In this document: positions 20,943 to 31,799 of the stretch, piece by piece | How the letters are laid out: each line of letters begins with the position of its first letter | How positions within the stretch are numbered: the first letter of the stretch is position 1 | Assembly (NCBI GenBank): GCA_963575745.1 | Contig: CAUYUJ010004980.1 | Location: forward strand, 224,229-288,228 | DNA length: 64,000 nt | Direction: 5' to 3' | DNA from: Prorocentrum cordatum | Lineage: Eukaryota > Sar > Dinophyceae > Prorocentrales > Prorocentraceae | Made by a program: the position numbers and the translations under genes | The notes under the pieces: generated by a model | Told to the model about the DNA's origin: nothing | Databases searched by the model: none | The model's input: only the letters and a program-made list of their open reading frames with translations

Positions 20943-22098
20943 GTGAGGATGTGCCGAAATGGCCCGGGGCCGCCATGCGAACCCTGCCACTGGCGCCTTC
21001 GGTGGAGCTCCCTATGGGGCCACGATCCTCGTGAGGGGTGTGCCGAAATGGCCCGAGGCCGCCATGCGAACCCTGCCACTGGGGCCTTCGGTGGAGCTCC
21101 CTATGGGGCCACGATCCTCGTGAGGGGTGTGCCGAACTGGCCCGAGGCCGCCATGCGAACCCTGCCACTGGCGCCTTCGGTGGAGCTCCCTATGGGGCCA
21201 CGATCCTCGTGAGGGGTGTGCCGAAATGGCCCGAGGCCGCCATGCGAACCCTGCCACTGGCGCCTTCGGTGGAGCTCCCTATGGGGCCACGATCCTCGTG
21301 AGGGGTGTGCCGAAATGGCCCGAGGCCGCCATGCGAACCCTGCCACTGGGGGCCTTCGGTGGAGCTCCCTATGGGCCACGATCCTCGTGAGGGGTGTGCC
21401 GAAATGGCCCGAGGCCGCCATGCGAACCCTGCCACTGGAGCCTTCGGTGGAGCTCCCTATGGGGCCACGATCCTCGTGAGGGGTGTGCCGAATGGCCCGA
21501 GGCCGCCATGCGAACCCTGCCATTGGGGGCCTTCGGTGGAGCTCCCTTATGGGGCCACGATCCTCGTGAGAGGTGTGCCGAAATGGCCCGAGGCCGCCAT
21601 GCGAACTGCCACTGGGGCCTTCGGTGGAGCTCCCCTATGGGGCCACGATCCTCGTGAGGGGTGTGCCCAAATGGCCCGAGGCCGCCATGCGAACGCTGCC
21701 ACTGGAGCCTTCTGTGGAGCTCCCTATGGGGCCACGATCCTCGTGAGAGGTGTGCCGAAATGGCCCGAGGCCGCCTTGCGAACGCTGCCACTGGCGCCTT
21801 CGGTGGAGCTCCCTTATGGGGCCACGATCCTTGTGAGGGTTGCGCCGAAATGGCCCGAGGCCGCCATGCGAACCCTGCCACTGGCGCCTTCGGTGGAGCT
21901 CCCTATGATGGGGCCACGATCCTCGTGAGGGGTGTGCCCAAATGGCCCGAGGCCGCCATGCGAACGCTGCCACTGGAGCCTTCGGTGGAGCTCCCTATGG
22001 GGCCACGATCCTCGTGAGGAGTGTGCTGAAATGGCCCGAGGCCGCCATGCGAACGCTGCCACTGGGGCCTTCGGTGGAGCTCCCTATGGGGCCACGAA
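20925..22098 (+). repeat. 89-bp tandem array, 13 units
   Basis: Units start TATGGGGCCACGATCCTCGT at 20,925, 21,013, 21,102 and so on to 22,085, with a steady 89-bp step. Each carries GAGGGGTGTGCCGAAATGG and GGTGGAGCTCCC. Each therefore repeats the sequence around the 20,943 splice donor (CTC then GTGAGG). Confidence 0.95.
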
Positions 22099-22119
22099 AC
22101 GCTGTACTGGGTGGGTGAA

Positions 22120-22389
22120 ACGCAGGGAGGGGGGGGGAGGAGGGGGAGGAGGGGGAGGAGGGGGAGGAGGGGGAGGAGGAGGTGAAACGCGGAGCGACGT
22201 CTCCTCAAAACGAGGACCCAACAGTACAGGATGGTTGGGAAAAATTGGAAGCATCGTGAAGGAACTCGGCCGGAGCCCTGGACCGAACCTCTCCGCGGCA
22301 GGTTTCGAGACGGATCGATCCGTGGACCGACACCCGTTGTGGGAAGATGGCCACGCCAGGATCTCGGGGTGGTTGGGGGTCCTCCCAGC
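22120..22389 (-). mobile_element. Composite K/L tail plus long family C
   Basis: 22,120-22,185 is (GGGGGAGGA)n. 22,190-22,250 reads CAAAACGAGGACCCAACAGT then ACAGGATGGTTGGGAAAAA, as at 44,050-44,100. From 22,389 down on the minus strand it is the long family C form starting GCTGGGAGGACCCCC, directly after an exon, so it opens an intron with a GC donor. Confidence 0.6.
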
Positions 22390-24924
22390 CTGGCCGCCGT
22401 CCGGTCCGCCAGGACCTTCTGGCGCTCCTCCGCCCACTCGGCGCGCCGCTCCCGCCGCTTCTCGTTGCGCGCCTTCAGGATCTGCACCTCACGAGAGGCA
22501 ACGTTAGACGGGAGGCCAGCTGAGGGGGGGAAACATCCAGCTGGAATCCGCCGACCCCTTGGGGTTCATCGGCGCGTGGCGCGTGGGATGCTTCCCCCTC
22601 CCCAAACCCCTCCCCTGGGGCCCCGGTCCGGTCGATTTGGATGGGGGACAGGGGGCTCCAAAACGGGCCAAGAGGGCCCGAAGAGGGTCCCCGAATGTCC
22701 GAGAGGGGCACGAGTCGCCGAAAGATCGCGCCAAGACGCCCAAGATTGGCCCCAGACGGCCCCAGAGGCCCCCAAAACGTTCCAAGAAGTCGCCACGGGG
22801 CGTCCCAAGAGGCCTTCAAGGAGCAAAAATCGTCCCACTCTGTTATGAAATCTACATTTTTGGCACGTTCGCCTCCTGTGCTCTCACGAGGCCCACCCAA
22901 GTCGAAGCGGCCTTCAAGATCGACCCAAGACGGGCCAAGAGGCCCCCGAAGAGGGCTCCAAGAAGGTACACGAGGGCCCCAAGACGGCCCCAGAAGCCTC
23001 CAAGACGGCCGAGGAGGCCCCGAGGACGGCCCCAGGGGAGGCCTAGAGGGGGAGCCCGAACGGACAGTTCGAGCTCCCGTCCCCAAGATGCCCCCAAGAG
23101 TCCCCAAAAAGCTGCCAGGAGGCCCCCGAGCGCCAAAAGGGCCCAAAAAAAGCCCCCACACGCCGCCAGGAGGACCTCAACAGGTTCAGAAATTACCTTT
23201 ATGACGCTCCTGACGCGCCTCACACGCGACCCCATCAGCCATCCGAACGGCGTCAAGCCCGCAACCCAGACCCAGGTGGCCCACCAGATCCCCCAAAAGG
23301 CCCACGCGAGCCCCCCCTGGCAGGCATCGACTACACCCCCAAGGCGTCGGCGGTGCGGCGTAAGCCCGAGAATCAGCTATACATCGCCGATAGATCGACA
23401 ACAGACCCCCGACAGCGAAACCGCACGCTCCTGGGCGGGGTGGGCGATCGTGCCCGTATCGGCGATGAATATGCGATTGGGAGAGGATGCCTCCCTCCTT
23501 TGCACATCCCCCCGTTAACGTTTCCCCTGACCTTATAGAGGAACCTCTCGTCAAAGATCTTATGGATCTGCGTGTGGCGCGACATGATCTGTAGGTCTAT
23601 CGGCAGCGTGGGCTTGTGGTCCCACCAATTGATCCGCCGTTGGGTGTATTCCGGCAGCGGGATCCTGCCAGCGCGCCACCACACGGAGAACTCCTCGTGC
23701 AAGCGGCGGTCGAGCATGATGCGCGCGCGCGCGAGTATCCTGGGAGAGCAAAAATCCGACGACCCTGTCGGCGTGTGGAAGAGGCTGTTCCGTTTGACTC
23801 GTCGTCGTCGTCGTCGACGTCGTCGTGGTCGTTGTCGTCGTGGTCGTCGCCTTCGCCGCTCGCTCCCCCCCATTTCCCTAGGCCCGTCGCCGTTCTCCCC
23901 ACTTTCACCGGGTTCTACTCCTCGAGCGCGCCAGCCACAGCGAAATTGAGCGACGCTGTAGTTGAGTCGAAAGGAAGCCCCTTCCCTTTGATCCCTTCCC
24001 CGCCTGGGGGGGGGAGTCCCGGGGGGGGGTCCCCAGAGGGGTCCCGGGGGGGTTCCCGGGGGAGGGGTCCCGGGGGTGTTCCTGGGCAGATACGACTCCC
24101 CCTCGGACAGTTGGGCGGCCAAGAAAAGCCGCAGGACGCGGCCAAACTGCCCCAAGATGCCACCAAGACTGTCCTCGAGGGCCCCGGATCGCCGAAGTAT
24201 CGGTCCAAGTCGCCAAAGTAGCCTCCAGACGGCTCGAAAGGTTTCCAAAACGCCCCAAGAGGCCTCCAAGAGGATTTCCAAGAGGGTCCCAAGGGGCAAA
24301 AATCATCGATTTCCCTAAGTTTTTGAAAGATTTCGGCTCGGCATTCTCAAGAGGCGCCCGAACTACCCCCAAGAGGCCCCCGAGAGCGCTCGTCGTCGTC
24401 GCCGACGCCATTCAGGGTCGTCGGCTCCGGTGGCTAGGCCTTCGCAATACCGATACCGCTAGCGCACGGACCTTTCCCGGGGTGCGTTCTGGCCAGAACA
24501 TCGAGGCGAATCAAGCTGGGGTGACGAGTGCCTCCCAGGAGGCCGAAAAGAGAGGAAACGAAGGATAGCTACCGGTACCGGCACCTAAGCGGCGAAAAGA
24601 AACGGGTCTCACGCGAGATGGCATAGCGACCTTACGCGGCGGCTTACGCGGGCCGCCCGCGCGGAACGCTACACCGCAGCGCGGGCGCTTACGCACGACC
24701 TTGCGAGAGCAGCTTAGGCGCCAATGACGGTGAAGACGGCCCCGTTCTTCTACGTTGCTCACCTGTTCCTCCTCCCAGATATCCGTGCCCGCTGCATGCT
24801 GGACACCAGTCGCGGCCGCACGACGAGCTGCTGCGCTTCGCCCTCGCCGTCGCCGCTGCCAGCCGGCGGGGTCTCGATCGCGAATAGCTCGTCCAGGGGC
24901 GGCTCGGCGAGGAAGTTCGCCCAC
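22390..24924 (-). CDS. Basic protein with one Trp-rich membrane span, four exons (partial)
   Basis: Four exons join in frame. Exon 1 (24,924-24,763) reads WANFLAEPPLDELFAIETPP and ends SGRRN at AACAG/GTGAGC. Exon 2 (23,739-23,532) follows TTTTGCTCTCCCAG and reads ILARARIMLDRRLHEEFSVW, PLPEYTQRRINWWDHKP, LQIMSRHTQIHKIFDERFLYK. Exon 3 (23,316-23,197) reads GGLAWAFWGIWWATWVWVAG then LTPFGWLMGSRVRRV, a likely membrane helix with positive residues after it, and ends AAAG/GTAATT. Exon 4 (22,487-22,390) reads VQILKARNEKRRERRAEW, AEERQKVLADRTAA and ends at a GC donor. Exon 1 could start about 20 bp higher at another AG. Later exons are missing: the 89-bp array follows. The helix plus charged tail would suit a mitochondrial or plastid membrane subunit, but I do not recognise the family. 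Confidence 0.7.
22560..23190. repeat. Family E: CCAAGAGGCCCC-like short-period sequence
   Basis: Words such as GGCCAAGAGGCC, CCCCAGAAGCCTCC and CAAGACGGCC recur every 10-14 bases. It fills the intron between exons 3 and 4 of the 22.4-24.9 kb gene, ending CGTGAG on the minus strand. 22,540-22,620 resembles a decayed family I end. Confidence 0.55.
23317..23531 (-). mobile_element. Family I element as a complete intron
   Basis: A 215-bp intron starts GTCAGGGGAAACGTTAACGG and ends CGATGCCTGCCAG. Inside are GGTTTCGCTGTCGGGGG, TCTATCGGCGATGTATAGC and TGGGGGTGTAG, as in other family I copies. Both neighbouring exons are in frame. Confidence 0.7.
23790..24110. other. Intron sequence with (CGT)n and GGGG-rich parts
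   Basis: (GTCGTC)n at 23,800-23,850 and GGGGTCCCGGGGGG words at 24,000-24,090. No exon. Confidence 0.5.
24110..24400. repeat. Family E tract
   Basis: GGCCAAACTGCCCCAAGATG, AAACGCCCCAAGAGGCCTCC and similar short-period words. 24,300 CAAAAATCATCGATTTCCC resembles 22,830 CAAAAATCGTCCCACTC. Confidence 0.5.
24478..24560 (+). mobile_element. Family V copy
   Basis: CGGGGTGCGTTCTGGCCAGA, CGAGGCGAATCAAGCTGGG and GTGCCTCCCAGGAGGCCGAA. Confidence 0.55.
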
Positions 24925-25179
24925 CTTGGCAAGACCGATACTGCCGAGCAGACATGCAAAGAAACAAACACGCATCCAGCGTGCTGGCACAGGCCGAGAT
25001 AGGGCGGGTCTGGGGAGGGACATTGGTCCACCTGGCCACATCTGAAGGAAGGTCTTCCTTGGGTGATCACGGAAGGGACTGGCACGGCGATGCTCAGCAG
25101 CAAGTGTGGTCCGAAACCGACAGCGGTCGCTGTTGGACAGGCGGCTTCTCTGTCGGGGAGGCGTGAAACTCGAGTTCTC

Positions 25180-25345
25180 GGAACTGACGGAACCGTACAA
25201 TGACGGGACCTGGTCTGAGATTAAACGCGAGCTCCAGCTGCAAACAGATCACGGACAACTGGACGGTCTGAAGTCTCGCCAGGACGGTCATGAAGCAGCG
25301 GCGAACCCGAGCCCCGACAAACTCGAGTCCTGCGCGTCCCCGATT
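25180..25345 (+). mobile_element. Family O copy 2
   Basis: GACGGGACCTGGTCTGAGAT, CACGGACAACTGGACGGTCT and CCCCGACAAACTCGAGTCC match 6440-6670 in order. 24,945-25,180 is open in the frame of exon 1 of the downstream gene but has no clear exon border. Confidence 0.4.
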
Positions 25346-25395
25346 CCCTCTCATTGGCGGACGAGGAGCGATGTAACATAAACTTGTCCGCCGTC

Positions 25396-25490
25396 GGGGA
25401 CGCCTGCCTCAGGGCGACTGGAAAGTTTACACTACAACGTGCCACCGTAGGGGTGTAAACTTCACAGCCGCCCTGGGGCAGGCGTTCCTG
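25396..25490. repeat. Foldback with 35-bp arms
   Basis: GGACGCCTGCCTCAGGGCG and GGAAAGTTTACAC are mirrored by GTGTAAACTTCACAGCC and GCCCTGGGGCAGGCGTTCC after a loop of about 20 bases. Confidence 0.75.
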
Positions 25491-25499
25491 AGGGCAGAA

Positions 25500-25840
25500 G
25501 TGTTTATAATGTACCCGTCTTCTGCTAATCTCCAGCGAACAACGTCCGCAGCGACACCGACAGCAAGCCCTGATCAAAGTAGACAGTGAACAGAAACTGC
25601 TGCCAGCCTTCGTCCTCACTCTTTCTCAGACGCTCGATCTGAGGACCTTCCTGGAGCCACTCGCTCCTCTCAGGAGTCGATGCTGCGTCGAACATCTGTC
25701 GACTCGAGTCGGGCTAGAGTCGAACTTGAACCGAGCTAGATGCGAAGAGCAAAGCCGAACTAAGTAGGTTCGAACCAAGTCAGGTGGACCCAGGAATGCG
25801 CCCTGCATGCACGTCTAATTTTTCCTGAGGGAACAACAAA
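25500..25840. other. No recognised feature
   Basis: Short TCGA-rich words (GTCGACTCGAGTCGGG) and a GGTTCGAACC palindrome at about 25,770. I checked the latter as a possible tRNA T-loop and found no matching A box or cloverleaf. Confidence 0.4.
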
Positions 25841-26030
25841 TGACAACAATATACGAACTCGGCGATCCGCGCAGATTTCTCGGATCGGAGCTGGACCCCC
25901 TCCCTGGCGCGCCGAGCGCGCCAGGGGCGGCGCCGGAGGCGCCGCCAAAGGGCTCCAGCGCCGATCCGAGAAATCGTCGCGGACAGACGAATTATGAAAT
26001 CTATGTCAATGTTTGCTCCCCTATTTCCGC
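25840..26030. mobile_element. Family H full palindrome
   Basis: The arms CGATCCGCGCAGATTTCTCG and CGATCCGAGAAATCGTCGCG enclose CTGGCGCGCCGAGCGCGCC and GGCGGCGCCGGAGGCGCCGC. It is the most symmetrical family H copy. Confidence 0.65.
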
Positions 26031-26234
26031 CCTCACTTCGATCGTACTGGCCACCCGCCGAAGCGGCACCCGACGGCGGGGCCTGCCGGCACCAGGCGCG
26101 TGGGTGCGCCAACGAGGCCGCGCGGCAGTGGGATGCCAGCACGGCCCCGAGGGGGCGGCTGCTGGTGGGCGCCGTCGCCGAGCCCGGCGGTGAGGCCCGC
26201 GCCCCCCGGCACGGCCACCTGGAGGAACAGAAAA

Positions 26235-26362
26235 GGGCCATAGGCATAGACTCCGATCGAAGCGCGCCAGGGGGCGGCGCCGCTGGCGCCGCCATGGGGA
26301 GCTTGGCGCCGATCCGAGAAATCCGCGCGGAGCTCAGGAAGGAGATGTGTGTGCCCTTTCTT
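26235..26362. mobile_element. Family H copy
   Basis: GCGCGCCAGGGGGCGGCGCC, then GCGCCGATCCGAGAAATCCG and CGCGGAGCTCAGG. Confidence 0.6.
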
Positions 26363-26377
26363 CTCTCTCTAGTTAGT

Positions 26378-27165
26378 AGTAGTAGTAGTAGTAGTAGTAG
26401 NNNNNNNNNNNNNNNNNNNNNNNNNNNNNNNNNNNNNNNNNNNNNNNNNNNNNNNNNNNNNNNNNNNNNNNNNNNNNNNNNNNNNNNNNNNNNNNNNNNN
26501 ATAGTAGTAGTAGTAATAGTAGTAGCAGTAGTAGTAGTAGTAGTAGCAGTAGTGGTAGTAGTAGTAGTGGTAGTCGCAGCCGTAGTCGTAGTAGTAGTAG
26601 TAGTAGTAGTAGTCGTCGTAGTAGTAGTAGTAGTCGTAGTAGTAGTACTACTACTAGTACACATTGTACGAATTATACCACTAGCAGAAGGAGTAGCAGT
26701 AGACATGCAAGAAGTAGTAGTAGCAGTAGCTGTAATAGTAGTAGCAGCAGTAGTAGCAGCAGTAGTAGTGGCGGCCGTAGTAGCATTAGAGGTAGTAGTA
26801 GTAGTAGTAGTGATAGTAGTCGTAGTAGTAGTAGTAGTAAAGTTAGCAATAATAGCAAAAAGTAAGAGTGGCAGCAGTAGTAGCACTAGAAGTTCTAATA
26901 CTAGTAGTAGTAAGGGTGATAGTCGTAGTGGTCGTAGTAGTAAGAGTAGTAGTAGCCGTAGTAGCAGGAGTCGTCGCATTAGTAGTAGTAGTAGTCGTAG
27001 TAGTAGTAGAAGTAGTAGTAGTACTGATAGTGGTAGTAGAAGTAGTAGTAGTACTGATAGTGGTAGTAGTAGTAGTAGTAGTAGTACTAGAACTAATAGG
27101 AATAGAAGAAGTGGAACTAGTAGTAGTAGTAGTAGCAACAGTAGCAGTAGCAGTCGTAGTATAAA

Positions 27166-27197
<32 letters not shown>

Positions 27198-27234
27198 CCA
27201 TTGGTAGTAGTGGCAGTAGTCGCAGTAGAAGTAA

Positions 27235-27266
<32 letters not shown>

Positions 27267-27522
27267 CAAATAATTGCAGTTAAAAAAAACAGTAGTAGTA
27301 GTAGTAGTAATAGTAGTAGTAGTAGTCGTAGTAGTAGTAGTTGTTGTTGTTGTTGTAGTAGTAGGGTAGTAGTAGTAGTAGTAGTAATAGTAGTTGTAGT
27401 AGTAGTAGTAGTAGCAATAGTAGTAGTAGTAGTAGTACAAGCAGCAGCAGTAGCAGTAGTAGTAGTAGTAGTAGTAAAAGTAGTAGTAGTAGTACTACTA
27501 CTACTTCTACTACTGCTAGTAG

Positions 27523-27554
<32 letters not shown>

Positions 27555-27600
27555 CGTAGTAGTAGTAGTAGTAGTAGTACAAACAACGCAGTTATAAAAA

Positions 27601-27656
<56 letters not shown>

Positions 27657-27893
27657 CTAGTAGTAGTCTCAGTAGTAGTAGTTGTTGTTGTAGTAGTAGG
27701 GTAGTAGTAGTAGTAGTAGTAGTAGTAGTACAAGCAGCAGCAGTAGCAGTAGTAGCAGTAGTAGTAGAAGTAGTAGTACTACTACTACTAGTAGTAGTAG
27801 TAGTGGTAGTAGGTAGTACTCGTAGTAGTAGTAGTAATAGTAGTAGTAGTAGTAGTAGTGGTAGTAGTAGTAGTAGTAGTAGCAGTAATAGGC
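26378..27893. repeat. (AGT)n microsatellite around an assembly gap
   Basis: AGT tract on both sides of 100 N (26,401-26,500), with islands of AGC, CGT, GGT and GTT variants. Confidence 0.95.
26401..26500. other. Assembly gap (100 N)
   Basis: Exactly 100 undetermined bases inside an AGT tract. The true length is unknown. Confidence 1.
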
Positions 27894-27984
27894 AGCGGCC
27901 CCCCATGCCCTACCTCGCCTTCCAAGCGCCCGAGGCCACATCCGTGACTCCTTCAAATACCTCCTCCTCCTCCTTCTCCTCCTC

Positions 27985-30064
27985 CTAATCATCATCATCA
28001 GCAGCAGCAGCAGCCTCCTTACCCTCCCCATCATTATCATTATCATCATCAGCATCATCATCATCATCAGTATCAACATCAGCATCAGCATCATCATCAT
28101 CATCGTCATCAGCGGCCTGGGCTGAACACGACGAGCAGGATTAATATCAGCGGCCTGGGTTGGTCCAGCGGAGGGCGGGCGGCGTGTATAAGAGAGGGTG
28201 AGACATCCTACCAAAAATGAAAAGAAACAAACCAAATGGCAGACAGCAAAAAAACAACCACACACAGACACACACAGAAAAAAGAAACCGCGGTACCATG
28301 TTTGGTCCGGGGGGGGGAAACGAGTTCGGAGGAGGGGGACGACTTCGGAGGAGGGGGGAGTTTTCTGGGGAGATGAGTTTTCGTAGGGGGGGGGGGGGGG
28401 GGGGGGGCGGTCTCGGGGGAGTGTTATCGGAGGAGGGTGAGGGTTTCGAGGGGGGGGTCGGCGGAGGGTGAGGTGTTCAGAGGAGGGGGGGATTTCGGAG
28501 GAGGGGGGCGGCGTCGGAGGAGTGGGATGGTTTCTTGGGAGGGGGAGGTCTTCCGAGGAGGGAGGGTTTCGCGGGAGGGGGGAGATTTCGGAGGAGGGGA
28601 TGCTTTCGGAGGAGGGCAGCTGTTTTCGTTGGAGGGAGGTTTACGGGGGAGGGACTGTTTTCGGAGGAGGAGGAGGTTCTCGGAAGAGGAGGCTTGCGGA
28701 GGAGGAGGTGTTCGGAGGATTGGGAGTTGTTGGAGGAGGGTGAGGGTTTCGGGGGAGGAGGGGGTTGTCGGAGAAGAGGAGGGAGGGGTCGAGGGAGGGG
28801 GAAGATTTCGGAGATGCGGAACAGTTTCGGGGGAGGTGGAGGAGAGAGGGTTCGGAGGAGGGTGAGGTTCTTGGAGGATGGGGAAGTTTTCGGAGGAGGG
28901 TGATGCTTTCGAAAGGGGGGAGTGTTCGGTGGAGGAGGAGGAGGAGGAGGAGGAAGAAGAAGAAGAAGAGGGGGAAGAGCAGGAATAGGGGGAGGAGTGG
29001 CGTATAGGAGGGGACGGGGGGAAATCCAGAAATACCTGAGGGGCTGCAAAGAAAAAGTTGTCATTGAAATGTTTGTCCCCACTCCACCCTTCATGCGAAA
29101 TCCACATCCCCTCCTCCGAAATATTCCCGATCCTCGGAAGCCCTGCTCCTCCTCCTCTTCCGAAAATGCGCCCTTGCGTCGAGAACCTCCTCCTCGTCCG
29201 AAATCGTCACCCTCCTCCGAAAACCTGCCCCTCCTCCGAACACCCCCCCTTCGAAAGCCTCACCATCCTCCGAAAACCTCCCATCCTCCGAAAACCTCAC
29301 CCTCCTCCGAACCCTCTCTCCGCCACCTCCCCCGGAACTGTTCCGCACCTCCGAAATCTTCCCCCTCCCTCGACCCCCCCCCCCCCCCCCCCCGCACCTT
29401 CACCGAAAACCTCCTCCTCCCCCGAAACCCTCACACTCCTCCAACAACTCCCAATCCTCCGAAAACCTCCCCCTCCTCCGACAACCTCCTCCTCCTCCTC
29501 CTCCCCCTCCGAAAACAGTCCCTCCCCCGTAAACCTCCCTCCAACGAAAACAGCTGCACTCCTCCGAAAGCATCCCCTCCTCCGAAATCTCCCCCCTCCC
29601 GCGAGACCCTCCTCCGAAGACCTCCCCCTCCCAAGAAACCATCCCACTCCTCCGACGCCGCCCCCCTCCTCCGAAATCCCCCCCTCCTCTGAAAACCTAA
29701 CCATCCACCGACCCCCCCCCCCCCCTCGAAACCCTCACCCTCCTTCGATAACCTCCCCCTCCCCCGAGACCCGAAAACTCCTCTCCCCAGAACCCCCCAC
29801 CCCCCGAAAACTCCTCTCCCCAGAAACTCCCCCCTCCTCCGAAGTCGTCCCCCTCCTCCGAACTCGCTCCCCTCCCCCAGACAAAACAGTGTCCCGCCGA
29901 TGGTGTTGTTGGGTGTTGTTTGTGCGTGTGTGTGCAGAGTCTCAGGTGTTTTGCAGTTTTTTGGTGGGGTCCCTCACCCTCTCTTATACACGCCGTCCGC
30001 CCTCCGCTGGATCAACCCAGGCCTGCTGACATTAATCCTGCTCGTCCTGTTCAGCCCAGGCCGC

Positions 30065-30111
<47 letters not shown>

Positions 30112-30190
30112 ATGATGCTGATGATGATGCTGATGATGATGATGGTGCTGATGCTGACGATGATGATGATGAGGATGAGGATGCTGATGA
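27985..30190. repeat. Long inverted repeat, arms about 1 kb
   Basis: The left arm (about 27,985-29,030) and the reverse complement of the right arm (about 29,110-30,190) share, in order: a CAT tract, CAGCGGCCTGGGCTGAACA, GACGAGCAGGATTAAT, GGCGTGTATAAGAGAGGGTG, CGGAGGAGGGGGACGACTTC, GGAGTGGGATGGTTTCTTGG and GTTTTCGTTGGAGGGAGGTT. Long stretches are almost identical. The arm interior is a degenerate TTCGGAGGAGGG minisatellite. A spacer of about 80 bp (ATTGAAATGTTTGTCCCCAC) separates the arms. Confidence 0.85.
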
Positions 30191-30359
30191 GAAGCATAGC
30201 GTTTCTTCGTGTCATGCGTCTCTTCCTTGTCCGTCGCCTCTCTTGGGGAAGGGGCGGGGGCGGAAGAGTATGGCGGTGGGGTAGGTGTGAGGAGGGGGCG
30301 GGAGGAAGTGGGCTGGGGGGTGAGGACGGGAAGGGCTGGTGGCTATTAATAGTAGTCGT

Positions 30360-30465
30360 ATGCGTAGTCGCAGTCTTAGCCGTAAGCGTAATGGTAGTAA
30401 AAAATAATAGTAGAAGTGGTAATGGTAGTAGTAGTGGTAGTAGTAGTAGTAGTCGTAAAAAGTAA
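30360..30465. repeat. AGT-rich lead-in
   Basis: AGTAGTCGTA and GTAATGGTAG units before the 7-bp satellite. Confidence 0.7.
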
Positions 30466-30739
30466 ATAGTAAATAGTACATAGTACATAGTAAATAGTAA
30501 ATAGTAAATAGTAAATAGTAAATAGTAAACAGTAAACAGTAAACAGTAAATAGTAAATAGTAAATAATAAATAATAAATAGTAAATAGTAAATGATAAAT
30601 AGTAAATAGTGAATAGTAAATAGTAAATAGTAAATAGTAAATAGTAAATAGTAAATAGTAAATAGTAAATAGTAAATAGTGAATAGTAAATAGTAAATAA
30701 TAAATAATACATCGTAAATAGTAAATAGTAAATAGTAAA

Positions 30740-30742
<3 letters not shown>
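30465..30742. repeat. 7-bp satellite (AGTAAAT)n
   Basis: About 40 units of AGTAAAT with ACATAGT, AAACAGT and AATAAAT variants, merging into AGT at 30,742. Confidence 0.95.
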
Positions 30743-30799
<57 letters not shown>

Positions 30800-31795
30800 T
30801 AGTAGTAGTCGTAGTAGTAGTAGTAGTAGTAGTAGCAGTAGTAGTGGTAGTAGAAGTACTAATCGCGGTGTTGATAGTAGCAGTAAAACTAGTGGAATAA
30901 GACGTCATACTAAACAGCACAGGTTAGTAGTATTAGTGGCAGTAGAAGCACTAATAATGATAGTAGTGGTAATAGTTTGTGTGATAGCAGTAGTAGCAGC
31001 AGAAAAAAATATTACTGGTTGTATTAGTAGTGATCGTAGTTGTGGTACTAGTAGTAATAGTAGAAGTAGAAGTAGAAGTAGTAGTGGTAGTAGTAGCAGC
31101 AGTCGTACTAGTAGTAGTTGTAGTAGTAGTAGTACTACTAGTACTAGTAGTAGTAGTAGTAGTAGTAGTAGTGACAGTAGTAGTAGTGACAGTAGTAGTA
31201 GTAGTAGTGGCAATAACAATAATAGTCGTATGTTTAGCCGTAGTCGCAGTCGTAGTCGTAGAAGAACTACTCGCACTAGTAGTAGTAGCAATAAAAATAT
31301 TAAGAATAATATTAGTAGTCGTAGCCGTAGCCGTAGTCGAAAGAGTAGTAGTAATATCAATAGTCGTAGTAGTAGCAGTCGTCGTAATAGTAGTAGTAAT
31401 AATCAAAGTAAAAGCAAAAGTAGTAGCACACGTAGTTGGAGTAGTAATCATACTAATACTAGTAGTTGTACTAGTACTCCTACCAGTACTAGTACGAGTA
31501 CGAGTGATATTAGTAGCAGTTGTAGTACTGATAGTAGTCGTAGTAGTAGTAGTAGTAGTAGTAGTAGTCGTCGTAGTAGTGGTAGTAGTAGTAGTAGTAG
31601 TAGTCGTCGTAGTAGTGGTAGTAGTAGTAGTAGCAGTAGTCGTACTGCTACCAGTAGTAGTAGTCGTAGTAGTAGTAGTAGCAGTAGTAGCGGTAGTAGA
31701 GATAGTTGTGGTGGTAGTTTCAGTAGTGGTAGTAGTAGAGTAGTAGTAGAGTAGCAGCAGCAGCAAAATCAGTAGTAGCAGTAGTGGTAGTACTC
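30742..31795. repeat. (AGT)n microsatellite
   Basis: Pure AGT at first, then AGT/CGT/AAT/AGC mixtures. Confidence 0.95.
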
Positions 31796-31799
31796 TGGA

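Noticed and set aside
25680-25800. Possible tRNA because of GGTTCGAACC
   Set aside because: The word is a palindrome; no A box, anticodon arm or acceptor stem could be placed around it.
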